Under the pieces are notes generated by a model. It was not told the DNA's origin. It made no database searches and saw only the letters and a program-made list of their open reading frames with translations. From NCBI GenBank assembly GCA_000697355.1, contig JNEN01000829.1, forward strand, positions 124,001-188,000: 64,000 bases of DNA. Direction: 5' to 3'. This document shows positions 24,701-37,562 of the stretch, piece by piece. How positions within the stretch are numbered: position 1 is the stretch's first letter; the number at the start of each line of letters is the position of its first letter. This DNA comes from Syncephalastrum monosporum B8922. Lineage: Eukaryota; Mucoromycota; Mucoromycetes; Mucorales; Syncephalastraceae. The position numbers were made by a program, and so were the translations under genes.

Positions 24701-26440
24701 ATGAACTCCTATTCACTGACTGCCAACAATTCAACCCCATTCATGTCTGCCGAGGATCCATTCGACTGGAAAGTCGACAATGCCACCCACGATTTACTGC
24801 AGGACGCCATTGCTAGTAATCAACATTCGCAAGCGTTGGACCCCCACACTTTGTCAGATACTTCCACGAGCTCCACTGAAGGGCGCCCGAGTGTGTCGCC
24901 CTCCAAGAAAGCCGGCTCCAAAAGAAAATCTCTGAGCAATGTAACTGATTGTGAGTGTACAACAAATACCGGATCCGAGGTTGGGGTCACTCATTTTGCC
25001 TCGTTGTTTAGCATCGTCGAATGCGTCGATGTCCCCGTCTGCGTCCCCCGGTGGCAAGCGTGTTCTGGACAGTCCAGGTGTGTATCATCCTCTTTATGTC
25101 GGTGTGGGTGTGTGCGTGGGCGCAAATGAAAGCTCGAGGATGGGTCTGGGTTAAAGTACAGTGGGGCGATTGGGTATTTGTATCTCCGACACCAGCTGAC
25201 AAACCCGGCCCCCCCTTGGCCCATTAGGTGGTGCTGCCTCGTCTGCCGCTCCCAAAAAAGCAGGTCGAAAACCGTTGGAGAAGTCAGTGGTACGCGGAAT
25301 GGAAAAATCACCCGAGATGGATGATAACAAGCCGATCGGCGCTGACTCGTGATATCCTTTGATTAGGAAACGCCTCTTGATCCAAAACAAAAGCGCAAGG
25401 AGCAGAACCGTGCTGCGCAGCGCGCTTTCCGTGAACGTAAGGAAAAGCACGTGGCCGAGCTTCAAGAACGCATCCGTCAACTCGAGGAAGAGAACACTTC
25501 TCGCAACGAGAACCTCCTCAAAGAAAACGAGCGCCTGAAGGAGCAGCTCAAAAAGCTCCAAGAAGAGAACTACGCCTTAAAGGGAACGCCGTTTACGTTT
25601 GAATTTCCACCCAAGCCAGAGTCGAGCCCCAACGACGCAAAGAATCCATCTCCCAACAGCTACCGCAGCACGAGCCACAGCAGTCGAAGCAGTGCGGACG
25701 ACAGCGCACACACACGCGAAGGCGACAGCTCGAACCATGGCATCACCAGCTGCAGCAGCAGTAGCTCCGGCAGCGAGCACAACTCGCCCGAGCCCGACTT
25801 GTCCCTTCCCGACCAGCAAATTATTTTCGGCCCTCTTTCTACACAGCCACACCAATCATCCGAACAACTGCCCCAGCAGCAACAGCAACAGCAGCAGAAC
25901 CAAGATCAGACACCCTTTTATCAGCAAAGCATCGATCCCTACACTCTGTTTGGGTCGCTTTCCTCCCTGCCTTCGGGTGACGGTCTTGATTTCTTGAACG
26001 GTCTGTCTGCACCCGAGATCAAATCGAACGATGCCATCTTCACCGACTACCGCGTGCCCGCTTCTTCGGACAATTTCCTTTTCCAGAACGATACGTTGCC
26101 ACCACTGTTCGGTACCGATGTCGATCTCTTTGGCCTCAACGTCCCTGCACCCTTCAGTGCCGATCTCGAGCCTTCTGCACCACTGACGGGCGATGATGAA
26201 GCCCAACGTCAGCAGATGGTGATGGCTACCCTTATGCAGGCAAAGGGTCAGTCCCGGCGTTGCCAAGAGCTTGAGCGTGACGTCCAAAAGCATTGCCCCG
26301 ACTTCAACCTCGATTCGCTTTGCGACGATCTCAAGAAGAAGGCCACCTGTTCCGAAAGCGTATTTACAGACCACGAAGTGGATCAGCTCATCCATTGTGT
26401 CGAAAACAAGTATAACAAGAAGCAGCCATCAGCGTTCTAA
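24701..26440 (+). CDS. AP-1-like bZIP transcription factor, Yap1/Pap1 type
   Basis: Yap1/Pap1 factors sense peroxide and thiol stress: cysteines at the C terminus become oxidised, mask the export signal and hold the protein in the nucleus. Four exons: 24701-24950, 25012-25077, 25228-25289 and 25367-26440; 483 residues. The basic region QNRAAQRAFRERKEKHV is the fungal AP-1 signature, followed by a leucine zipper with ENERLKEQLKKLQEENYAL. A long Ser/Gln/Pro-rich middle contains a glutamine run. The C-terminal cysteine-rich domain is clear (LDSLCDDLKKKATCSESV, LIHCVENKY), with five cysteines in the last 70 residues. That pattern, not only the bZIP, supports the oxidative-stress assignment. Confidence 0.93.
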
Positions 26441-27988
26441 GCATCTCCTGCTTTCTATTACTTTTTCTACTCCTATGACCTCAAACACACGCCATGCCAC
26501 ATGCTCTTGCTCCTCGACGGATTTCATCTACTCTCTTCGGTTCATTCTTACCTCTCTCTACTATTTTTGTGTGTTATAACGTTTTCTCCTCTCTCTCTCT
26601 CTCTCTCTCTCTGTCTGTCTCTCTCCCTCCTCCTTGCAGCACATCTCTCGCCTGTTCTCTCTTCACTTTGCATATATCATCTTCCTTTTTTGTTTCATTC
26701 GATAAAATTCATAAATTCTGCTGTGTTATGAGTAGTAGTGAATACGTATGAGCCGACTGCCGCCGCACACAAGAGCCCACACGATTACTTGCAAGATATG
26801 CTTTCTTTGGTTAAATTACAATAAATCTATTACCATGTTATTTAATTTGATGCCTTTTGGTTACTACTTTGCTGGCTCTCATGAGTATTGCATACCGAAA
26901 ACCATCGAACAACCAATCATACGCAACGTTTTGTTCATATGACTTGTCGTCAGATCGATGATCACACATTTTTTGAAACCGTTTCACCGGTTGCTTCACC
27001 TGTCAAATCGACCACGTTGCTCAAATTGAATGATATCATATTTGCAGCAGCCAAGTAGATTCATTTATTTTTCGCCTTTTGCACATGGGATAGTATATCC
27101 ATACTATCAGCAAGGCTTGTCCGTCAACATACAGAAAGTTCTTTTGGACAATGTATGAAATATATAGTTTGAGCCCACATTCTTAGTGCCTTACGTTTAT
27201 CGACATATGTCAGCGTCAGTGCATCGCATAGATACATAACAAGAAATTAAAAAAATCAGAGGAAGAAGGTGACATTCAGGCACTGCATGTCATTGTATTT
27301 GCGCAAACAAATAAAGTCTGCTTGGCAAACGTTTTCATGTTCCACCACCGTTATGCGCACAAACAGATCAGGCGAGTCGTGCACGGACCATCATCACTAT
27401 TGCTAAGTTTCAAGTGGAGAGAAAATGATGGGAACTTACAGATAGCATTCAATTAGTTGGTACTCTTGGTTCGACGGAAAACCAGAAGAAGGGGTGAAGA
27501 CCGCATCACGGTCACCTGGTGGCCGAAGTCTAATGTTACCCAGAGAGGCAGTCGATAAGAACGTGAGCCACTGGTGAAATATGGGCTGGAATGCGCACCC
27601 ACAACCCATTGCGAGTGATGTTTCTCGTTGACGAAAATGATTACGAGGAAAAAAAAAGAAGAGAGTATGTTCCTTTTTTTATTGGTTTTGATGTTTTGAA
27701 TAAGAAAGAATAATAAGTTCAAAGATGGCTGCATAAGAATCTGTGAATGATAAAAAAAGGTTGGTCTGCAAGGGGGGAGGGAAGGGAGGAAGAACAGGAG
27801 GTCAGAATTGTTTTTTCGCTTTTTGAAGATTGCATGATGGGTGTAACAAAGGGGTAACGTTAAAGAACTTGTACGTAAGTACGAGGATGATGAAGAAATA
27901 AAGTAAAGAGAAGAAGGGTAAAAGGTACCGCGTGGAAATCAAAAGAATGGAGATGTGGATGTTGGTTTTTTTTAGGATAAGTTTTCGT
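26441..27988. other. Convergent intergenic region with (TC)n tract
   Basis: The bZIP gene and the Num1-like gene converge here. A CT microsatellite runs at about 26588-26630. No coding frame is supported; the long A/T-rich remainder probably includes both 3' untranslated regions. Confidence 0.45.
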
Positions 27989-30900
27989 CTAATGGTTGGG
28001 AGCAGGTTGGCTATTGCGTGCACCTGATCGTTGTTGTTGGTGATGTCGACTCTTGCGCTTCGGATAGTACGGGCGATGGTGGATGTGGTCGCGTTCTAGT
28101 TTGGAAACGTGATGCCGTCCATCGCAGCACATGCGTACATCCTCGAGTGCTTCGTCTTCGCTGTCATCGCTATCGTGTGTGGAATGAAAGTGGATCGGCG
28201 TCGAGACACTTGGCTGAGGTTTATGGCCAGGATGGAAGAGGCGCTGGAGACTCGGAGTGCGCAAAATGGACGCGCGACCACCTAAGCCAGAGCGGGTGTC
28301 GCTCATGTTCTCCGTGCTTCGCTTGGTGTCCATGCGCACACTGCTTGGGTGGCCTCGAGACAGCAGATAGGTCAGAGCCTAAGTAGAAGCGTTAGTAAGA
28401 AATAAAGAAAGAAAAAAAAGACATATGATATTTCATACCTCGAACCAAACGTTGTGTCGAGCCATGGAAGGCGCGGTCAATTTGATGGCGCGGTTCGTGG
28501 TCTTGATGAGTAAGCTCACACCGGGCAAACCAGCCGGGCTGGATCCGTGGTCAGGAACAGCCTGGACGCCCTCGATGCATGCTAGAGAACAAAGGTCAGC
28601 ACGGGAGAGGACAATCTGTGTAAAACAAAGACTTACCGCTCTTTGCCTTGGCTTCGCTACCTCTGGTACCGGGAGCACGGTGACTCCAGTACAGCGTACG
28701 GGTATAAGGGTGGATCCAGAAGTAGCGCTTGTGACGACGATCCGAGAGCGTGCCGCCGACCGACTTGCGCGTGTACTTCCAGAGCCAATCGCCAATCATG
28801 GTCTGCGTGATGAGTGCGATATGGCTCGGGTCACCGCCCATATCACTGCGGAAGGAGGACGTGTCAAACTCGGTCGAAGGTCGGGGTTCCGACGTGGAAA
28901 TGCTGGATGCACTGGGTGCGCCGTCGTGCGAAGGCCGGCCGTTCTGCTGCTGAAGCAACGGGCTGGCAAACAAACCCCGGTCGTTCCGAATCGGCATCTT
29001 GCCCTTATCTATGCTGTTGGCGGCCGAGCCGAGGCTGGAGCGGTAGGTGGAGCTCGCGATCGACGGCGTCTGACCGACGCGTGACAGGAGGTGGGCCGGA
29101 GGAGGGCTGCTTGGGCGGGCGGGCACGTCCGAGTTGGCTTGTGAGCTGCGGCCGGCCAGATCGGCGAGACTGGGACGGTGCTGAACAGCATCCCCTGCGC
29201 TGCCAGACACAGCTGCACCTACAGCGGCCGTGTTGGATGTCATGTCGCACGTATGACGCTTCGTATCGTCGCCATCGCCGACCTGGGATCCGTCCTGCTC
29301 GCGCGCTTTCTTGAGGGCTTCCGCGACGGCGGCAGCGACCAAGGCATCGGTCTCGGCCTTGGTGAAAAGCTTGTCGTCGCCTTGGACGTCGTTCGGCTCT
29401 GCTGAACGAGGAGTCGCGTCCACGACGTCGTTTGCGGATATGCTAGAATCGGCCACATCTGCCATGGAGGCGCGCTGGGAGCGTTGCGCGCGTGGCGTCT
29501 CGGGGCTGTCGGCTGCGTTAATCGCAGATAAGGCTGCACCTTCAAGCGGTGTGTCTGCGCCCGTGGCGTCCGCATTCCTCTCGGTCGAGGTAGCATCGCT
29601 CGCCGAAGCGCCCGCAGTAGCTGGAGCTGCGACTTGCTCGGGGGAGGATTTCTCAACAGCAGCGTCAGACGCGCCAGTCGCGCCAGAGGCATCATTGGAA
29701 GACTCGGCAGCGGATGATGATGGTTCCGTGGAGGCCGGCTCACTAGCAGCAGCGGATGTCTCACCGGCAACAACAGGCGCCTCATGGGAAGCCTTGGCAG
29801 CAGCTGCCGCTGGCTCCTGTGCTTCCGTAGGAGTATCCACCGTCTCACTGTTTCGACCAAATGCTCGGGAAGCAAGGGCGCCTAGGCCAAGGGCGCCTGC
29901 CCCAATGGCACCCACGATGGAGGAGGAGGGTGCACCAGAGTCCTTGGCCTCGTTGGCCTTGGACTCGTCATTCGCCACGATACCGCCAGCGACTGCGACA
30001 TCGCTCGGCTCATCACATTGGACAGAGACGTCGTGGACCTCGGGTGCGTCGGATTGGATGCCTGCGTCGTGATAAGTGGCAAAGACAATGGGCTCAGTGC
30101 CTTGATCGACGCCGGAGGGGCTGTGTTGCACTTCCTTGTTGACGCCCTCGGGAACTTCGGACTGAGTACTGGATTCGACGGCTTGGGACTCATACTGCAC
30201 CGCAGCATCTGTCGAGGCCGGCATGCACTGGACAGCGATCTCGTGCGTTTCGGCCGCATCGGACTGCACATATTGGTCACAACCCGCTCGAGGCGTGATC
30301 TCAAAGACTGACAACGCGTGGTCGCTCAGAACGATCGGCTCGGCTGCGTCGGTCTGGGCGGCCTGCTCCACCGTCGGCGTTACCGGTGCCTCGTCGGTCT
30401 GCGTCGAGACTTCGACCGTGACAGGCTTGTCGTGCGTCACGGCAGCAGTGGCGGCTGCGCCAGCGAGGGCACCTGCGGCTGCGGCTGCGGCTGCTTCTGC
30501 ATGCGATTCATCTGAGTTGACCGGCTTCTCTTTTTCATTCTTCTCTGCAGCAGCAGCGGAAGAAGGAGATGGGGAGAAGGCAGCGCTGAGCTCATCGCCC
30601 AAGGAACGCGGTGCGTCAGCCGCAGGCTTTTTGGTGTCGTCCTTGGTATGCTTGGACAACTCATCCGAGAGCGCGCCGGGGGCCGGCATGTCGCCATCTT
30701 CGTCGTCTTCATCCTCGTCGTCGTACTCGGAGCCGCTTTCGTCGGTCGCGCTGGCGGAGGACGAGCTGTGTGCCTGAGCATCCTTGTGTTTGCGGTTGCT
30801 ATCCAGCTCAAATAGCTCTTCCAGGGACTCTGCGCCGCGCGATGGACGAGTGACACGCGTCTTGGAGACCGGCACGCGTCGCTTGGTCTTGCGGTTGCGG

Positions 30901-32699
30901 CGACCGGCCTGGGTCTGATCCGCTGAGCCACTCGTTGTGCTCGATTTGGGATACCCCGCGTCGACCCAGAGTCGCGGGTCGTTCTGGAGTTGGTCGATGG
31001 TGTCTTGCGATTCGGTCAAGAGCTTCTTGAGCTCGAATTTCTCGGTCTTCTCGCGGTGCAGGTTCGACCTCAAGTTGGACACCATGCGATGCGCATGTGC
31101 AAGCGAGGTTTTCAGGGTCTCAACCTCGAGCTGCTGGTTGCGGGTGGGCGTCTGCTTGGGTGATGGAGGCGGCGTCGTGCCGGGCGTGCTGCCCTCTTTG
31201 GTGGGTGTCGACGTACTCGGTTGCGGTTCCTCCGTCGTGTCGACACTGGCTGCAGGCTTCAACTCCGAATGGCTGCGTTTGGCTATCCGACTTTGGGCTT
31301 TTGCAATGGCGAGCTCGGAGGAGAGGGCCTCGAGCTGCTTTGCATAATCGGCCTTTTCGCGCTGTAACCCGGCGGAGTGGCGCCGGATGGTGGACATATC
31401 GTGCTCGTGGCGCTGTTTCATGGCCTCGAGGGTTGCTGACATCTTTTCCTCGCGGTCGCGCATATGTTCGATCTCCGTGGTCAAGTCGTTCATATTCTCG
31501 GCCATGCGTTTCTGCTCCGCGTTAGCGCGATTGAGATTCTGCTGCAGCTCGGTCACACTCAGGGTGAGCTCCTGTTTGGCAAGTTCCAGGTTCCAGGACT
31601 CCTCCTTGAGACGCTCTAGGTGAATCAAGAGAAGGTAAATATGCGCCTTTGCGATGCGAAGAGAAGAAAAAAAGATATCTATTTTCTAGCTTTTACCTTC
31701 GTTCTCCTCCTTTTGCCGCAGCTGCTTGGACATGGCCTCAGCAGCTCGTTCAAGGTCGGCCTTTTGGGCCTCAAGAGCTTTGAGCTGGTCTTCCTTTTCT
31801 TGGAGAAGAGCCTGCATCTTTCGTACTTCTATCAGCAAACCTTGGCCAATTTCGGTAGCGAATTCGATGTCGGTGTTCCTCCGATCGGCATTGGGAACTT
31901 TAGAGCGTCGCTTGGTGGGTGTGGAACCTGTGGGTGGTGGCGGTAACGGCAGCAGTGAGGTCGAATCGTGGCCATGCGCCGGTGGCAAGAGTGTCGATGT
32001 GGACGGACTGGGAAGCTGCTCTAGACCGACACCCGGCGAGCGCTGACCCATCATCTATTGCAAACAAAGAAAAAAAAAAAAGGTACCAGGACGAGGGGGG
32101 GGGGGAAATAAAAGCCAAGAAAGAAAGAAAAAAAAGAACGTCAAACGATGGGATATTCAGGGGATATAGGAAAGAAAAGGAAGGAGATAGGGAACAAGAG
32201 AATATGTAAGAAATAAAAGGCATGAATGATATATAACACGAGCCAATGTATGTGAAAGTACCTTGTCTCTACGTTGACTGCTCAGACTGGGAGACAGACC
32301 GCGGTAGCTCGTCAAGTCGCGCTCAAGAGTACGCAGCTTCTCGAGCGTAGCTGGCGACAGGTCCTCTTCAGCGGCGGACAGGGGAGACTGAGGCCGTTGC
32401 CGTGGAGACACAGGCGACGAACGTTGTTGTGCCTGCTGCTGTGTATTCGCCTTTCTTGCGTCGATCCCCTGAAGTCGATCTTTAAGCTGCGTGATCTGAC
32501 GAGCCAAGACGCTTTTGCCGATGCCGCTGGTGGATTCCTGCAGCTGTTTTTCTTTCTCTGCGATTTGGTGCTCAAGGTCTCGTCTTAATTGATTGGTGAC
32601 CTCGGAAGCAGAAGACGAAGATGAGGGAGTGGGCAACACCGGTGTTGCTGTGGTGTTGGTCGGTGATGATAAGGAGTGTTTTGGGGGAGGCGAGCTCAT
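27989..32699 (-). CDS. Num1/ApsA-like cortical anchor protein with PH domain
   Basis: Num1/ApsA/Mcp5 proteins sit under the plasma membrane through a C-terminal PH domain, anchor dynein for nuclear migration, and in yeast tether mitochondria. Five exons: 32699-32262, 32054-31697, 31615-28637, 28581-28439 and 28378-27989; 1435 residues. The N-terminal third is coiled coil (LERAAEAMSKQLRQKEENE). The middle has an acidic region with repeated short blocks of the type VSTQTDEAP, AAQTDAAEPIVLSD, VQSDAAE, VSVQCDEPSD, like the degenerate QT[D/E] repeats of ApsA. A PH domain begins near ITQTMIGDWLWKYTRK and ends at ARHNVWFEALTYLL. The His/Arg-rich tail is unrelated to known motifs. The identification rests on architecture rather than overall identity. 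Confidence 0.85.
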
Positions 32700-33309
32700 G
32701 TTGGAGTGGTGAAGGGTGAGATGTGATTAAATAAGGGACGATACCAAGTGGGAACGTGATGAAAATGAAGTTAATGGGGCTGTAGAGTGATTGAGATGAG
32801 ATGACGCCTGGTATATGGGTGGTATGATAAAGGAATGGTCAACGACGAAGTTAACTGAGTGTGAGCGTGTGCATGCAAACGATTTTGAAACTCTTTAGAA
32901 GCATACACACGCACACAACACAGCGTAACAAAAAATCAGAACTTGAGAAAAACACCCTGACCAGCACGGCGTTCCAATTTTGTTATTCGCAAACACAATC
33001 TCGTGCTTCACAAATTAGGAAGGAACAGACTCGTTCTGTGTAAGCTACGTTTTACTGTATGTATCAAGGCGACAATGTGTATCAGCATCCGTATGCAGTC
33101 TTTTACCTGCCCAACTTATTTACCTTCCCATATGCATTAATTAGCTACTATTGTTTCACTTTCATATACGAAAACAATGGGCCATGATTGCTATTGGTTG
33201 TCCTGGTATTTTGGAATTCGCTTGAATTTGGGTTTTGCAACAACATTCATCAAGTTGAAACCCAGCGCGCACGAACCCGTTTCCATAAACTTTTCCTTTC
33301 TATTCCTCC
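32700..33309. promoter_or_regulatory. Divergent intergenic region
   Basis: Lies between the Num1-like start (minus) and the start of the chromodomain-like gene (plus). No coding frame stands out. A 12-G run sits just inside the neighbouring Num1-like intron 1 near 32094-32105. Confidence 0.35.
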
Positions 33310-35626
33310 ATGCCAAAAGGGAAACGCCCAAAGATCGAACGGATTCTTGCGTCCAAAACCGTGGAAGGGCGTGATCTCTATTACGTCCACTACATTAATA
33401 CTGGGGACAAGTGGTAAGCTCTTCCCACACTGTTGTCTTCCACCCTGACTTGCGTACCTCCGCGTTTTAGAGTCAAAGTAGACGATCGATCTCGATGCAT
33501 TTGAAATAACACGCACAGCAGCGAAAACCAATGGCTACATTCCGAGAATGTACCCGATAAACACATAAACATATATACGAGGATGGAGAAAAAGCGAGCA
33601 CAGCAAAAAGAACAAGAAACCCACTCAGTACGGTATTGTGAATACAGTTCCATGTTTGGATATTTCTGACATGCATCCCATGAATCAGGTGCAACCACCG
33701 ACAAAGCTTCTACGGACCGAGCCACCCTCTCCTCCCTCTGACCACACGAATGCAGGGCAGAATACCCCTTTCAGTAGGCATCGTATAGGTCTTTTTTGCA
33801 ATATGCTAACATGCAAACAGATGCAGCCATTACAAAACGACTCGCTGCTCTCGATGCATTGATACGTGAGACGCGTGCTGAAATGGAAAAGAAAAGGCAC
33901 CAATTTGCCTCCAGGCCATCTACGACTACCCGACGAGAACAGTCTTCAAACCCACCATTAAAAGCACAACCTCCATCGTTAGAAACGCAGACACAGACGC
34001 AGACACGATCACGGTCACAGTCACCGATACCGATACCGATACCGATGCCACGTCCCATCGAATCCATACCACGAGCCAGGCCGTCATCACCCCAAGTCAA
34101 ATCTGAACCCACGTATCTCCCACTTCCGGCCAAAGTTCCTGCTCCGGATCCAAATCTGTCCAAGGTCGAGGCATTGCTACTTCTTTCGGGGTCACTGAAA
34201 GCACAAGTGCAGATCTTGACCCAACGAGGTGGCATGACTCTCAGGGGCGGAGAGGAGCTCAGTATCACACGTTTTCTCAGCGACCGCATCTTGCCGTCTT
34301 CCAGCAAAACCGTAATGAGGGTGGAAACCGAGTCGCCTGCCGAATACCCGCGGCTGAAATCATTCTCGGAGTTCCTCAGAAGAAAGCAACTGGCAAGTTA
34401 TAATAACGCGGATCGTCTTACCTTGATTGCTCATGTATAGTGTTGTATTAGGTTGCCTTTGTCGAACGGCCTTATCCCATGTACCTGCATCCGGGTGATT
34501 CAGACCTCCTCCTCCTAAAGCCCATTCCAAGCTGTACCCCAGTCCCATTCCGACAGCCAGACAGTCGAGACATCGAGCCTTTAAGGACCACCCAAGGAAG
34601 CCTCACATTTGGAGCGGCTGATCTCGCATGGGAACGCTTGGCTCGATTTCTTCAGTTTCCTCCGGATGTAGGTCTGCTATAGCTGAAACTTACAACACGC
34701 TTAATGTTGTTTTGCAGTTCATAGCGTACTGCTCCCCACATAGAGCCAAGTACGAAGTGGCGGGGAACTCGGTGCTGTCAAAAGAAATTCAACGCACTGC
34801 ACGAAAACTATACAATCCTCCTGCAGGAGCAACAGAGCGCATCTGCATGCTGGTGAGTATTATGTGTGATGTATTCAATGGGCTGATCTGACCTACATTT
34901 TACAAGTTTGACCGGCAAGATATGCTGTACCTTTCCATGGACCTCATTGATCAAAAATGTGCGCGCAAATATATCTTTTGGGAGTTTGGAAGTGAGCACT
35001 ATGGCCCTGATTCTATACAGCCTGTGAAGCAGTTGTTCCCTATGTTATCTGGTAAGGTTTCTCCACATCTACATGATACGGAACCATTCCTGACTCGGCT
35101 TTTTCAAGGCGGTGTTATCACCATCGACCCCGAGTGGTTATTGAGGGAACCTGATCACGTTGCAGTATTAGCTGCGACTGTCAAAAAAGTAAGTCTAGCA
35201 TAAGCTACTTGGAAAATGGCTGACCTACTCTCTATAGCGAAATGAAGACATGAAGGAAATTCCATGGAAAATCATCCTGCCTGACACACTGTTCAACCGT
35301 CTGAAACGACTCACGGATGAAGGACACCCCTCCACGCTGTAAATATAAACGAAATCTTCGTTGTTGATAAAGCTTACACGTCCTTTAATAGGTACGAACA
35401 AGCCAAGCACGATATTATGCGGTTAGCTCTGACAGAGGACATCTGCGTCGGAATGGCGGACGAAGACGCATCCCGCGAAATAGGCGCTTGGTTCTGTGAT
35501 GTAATTTACTCGAAACGCCATTCGGTGGAGCACTTTGTCATGTTGACCTATTCAAATCCGATTTTGCCCACCCCATACCTGTGTGTGGCCCCGACCCGTT
35601 GCTCCTCCTTGATGCATATTCTGTAA
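33310..35626 (+). CDS. Unrecognised protein with chromodomain-like N terminus
   Basis: Eight exons are proposed: 33310-33413, about 33595-33773, 33821-34392, 34452-34667, 34718-34852, 34907-35188, 35238-35338 and 35392-35626, giving about 607 residues. Exon 1 (KIERILASKTVEGRDLYYVHY) resembles the first strands of a chromodomain (IL..R...G...Y.V.Y), but the expected aromatic after it falls at the splice and is not confirmed. Next come a helix ALDALIRETRAEMEKK, a low-complexity Ser/Pro/Gln region with PIPIPIPMP, and a C-terminal 400 residues I do not recognise (DMLYLSMDLIDQKCARKY, FLTRLFQGGVITIDPEW). Intron 3 (34393-34451) is GC-AG; the GT alternative hits a stop. The first intron (about 180 nt) is the weakest join. 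The RETR helix recurs in the relic at 38.3-38.5 kb. Confidence 0.6.
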
Positions 35627-35783
35627 TCTGAACTACATACTGTATCTGCTATACCGTAACAAAAATAATACTCGCTAGATTTGCCGAAACGGTTCTGATG
35701 TAATATCTCATTCCTCTGCATCCCACATGTGGATAATGATAAGCAGCGTTGTTTTTTATTACAAATTATAGGAGGACGTCAAA

Positions 35784-37562
35784 CTAAGGGTCATCTTCGA
35801 CAGGGTCTTGGCGTCTAAACGCATGCTTGTAAATGACCTTCTTCCCGATCACCTGAAGAGCCTTGACGCCAACCCTGGAGACATGTGGGCAGTGTAAGAA
35901 AGAGACACGGGTCAGTGAAGAGATCCGTGTCATCTGAAGAACGGCTGCGTCGTCTAGGTGCTGTACCAGCATGAAAAATGCGGATTGTAGCTGTGGTGCT
36001 TGCCCTACAAAGTTAGCCAGCGTTGACGCTGATGCAATTCGGCATTTTTTTAACTTCCAATCTGTCAAACTGTCCATCGCTTGCATCGGTCCAAGAAGTG
36101 TATCTGTAGCTATGGAGCTGTTTTCGATGTCGAGCGTCTGCAGTCGTGTGAGGCGAATGGGTTCGAGCGCGTCAGGTTCTCCTTGGTGAGAACTGTAGTG
36201 GTTCTCCGTCGCATCATTTAAGTGATCAATGTCAGTCAACGATATATACTCCAGATCTGAGGTTCTCGCTAGTGCCCGGGCGAGGGAATAATCGCTGCAT
36301 GAAACACCCTTCAACGTCAGGCTTTTCAAGGACGGACATAACCCAAGAAAGGCTGGCAATGAGGGTGCCGGCGCTATCTCCTGGTCATTTAAAAAGAACT
36401 GAAGAGATTCAAGCGGTAGACGTGTCGAAGCAGTATCCATCCAGCGCATGCAAGCCTGCCAGAATTGGGTAGGATTGTCCACACCGTTAAAGATCTTGAG
36501 CGATGTCAAAGAGCGTCGTGCTTGGAAGACACATGCGGCTGCACTCAAAGCGGAGAGCTCCCAATAGTCAATACAGATCTCGCGGAGTCCTGACTGGGGT
36601 GATGATGGCTGGTATGTTCCAGAAGCGTCCTGATAGCGATGCAGATCGGCTGTTTGGTGATATGCATTCAGTCCAACTCCCAGGAGTTTAAGTTGAGGAC
36701 ACCAGCTTTGGCACTGCTCCAGAACTTTCTCTATCTGGTCTTGGCCACGCTTGGGCGCCCCAATGGTCAGATAACATAGGTGTGGACAGTGCGGGAGTAG
36801 ATGATCATAGGAGAGGCCGAACATGGCAGACCAACATAGGTGCGTTAGTGCCAACGGCTGGTCAGGTAAACTCGGTGCAAGTGGCTGCTGAGGGGGGATG
36901 AGTTGGCCCTCGTGCTGCACCATAATAAGGCACTCCAGCTTCGGACATGCTGAAAGAAGCAGTGACAGCATTGCATCATCCCATGGGACATAGAGGTTGA
37001 CAAGCTCGAGTTTACGTAGTCCTGGGCACGACTGGATGAAGCCTTGAGAGAGATACCCGCTCGAGTAAGGTGGATACACGTTCCCTGTACATAAGTACAC
37101 ATTAGATTATAGATGCATGTGGGAATGTCTATCCAGAATACATGAATTATATGTGTATATATAATTATTACCTTTCATGCTCAAGGTCTTTAGGTTACGT
37201 AGGTGCAGTGAATTCAGCATATTGAAGGCGGAATCCACGTCGGGCTCTGGACCGTAGTAACTAAAGTGTTGTACTTGATCTGGCTCGAGGCGCGCAAGCC
37301 AGTCGCCAGGTCCATTAATAAATTGCTGCGCTGCTCTGGGTCCATACAGCGGCAGCATGTAAAAATCCATGGAGTACCACAAGCCGCCTCTTTCTTCGAG
37401 CAGGAATCTTCGCCATTGCCAGCATACCCTCAGGCATTCCACGCGTTCAGGAAGGCTAAGCTGCTCAAAGATCCGTCGTGCAAGATCGTACGGGAGATAA
37501 GTCACAAAATTATACCGCTTTATAGATGCGTCATTAGACGGAAGTGCCGTGACATGGTCCAT
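35784..37562 (-). CDS. F-box and leucine-rich-repeat protein
   Basis: Two exons, 37562-37172 and 37084-35784, give 563 residues. Residues about 18-60 form an F-box (FVTYLPYDLARRIFEQLSL, then ERVECLRVCWQWRRFL), the Skp1-binding module of SCF ubiquitin ligases. The rest is a run of irregular leucine-rich repeats (LRKLELVNLYV, LECLIMVQ, LKLLGVGLNAYH, LKSLTLKGVSCSD, LQTLDIENSSI), the substrate-binding solenoid. The specific substrate cannot be inferred. F-box/LRR genes are commonly expanded in Mucoromycota (general knowledge), and this one borders the repeat island. Confidence 0.88.

Noticed and set aside
26588..26632. CT dinucleotide tract considered as a promoter element
   Set aside because: It lies downstream of the bZIP stop in a convergent region, so it is a plain microsatellite.
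27989..31600. Several long plus-strand ORFs opposite the Num1-like gene (for example 29311-30072 and 30223-30777)
   Set aside because: They are Ala/Ser-rich shadows of a repetitive, GC-rich coding exon.
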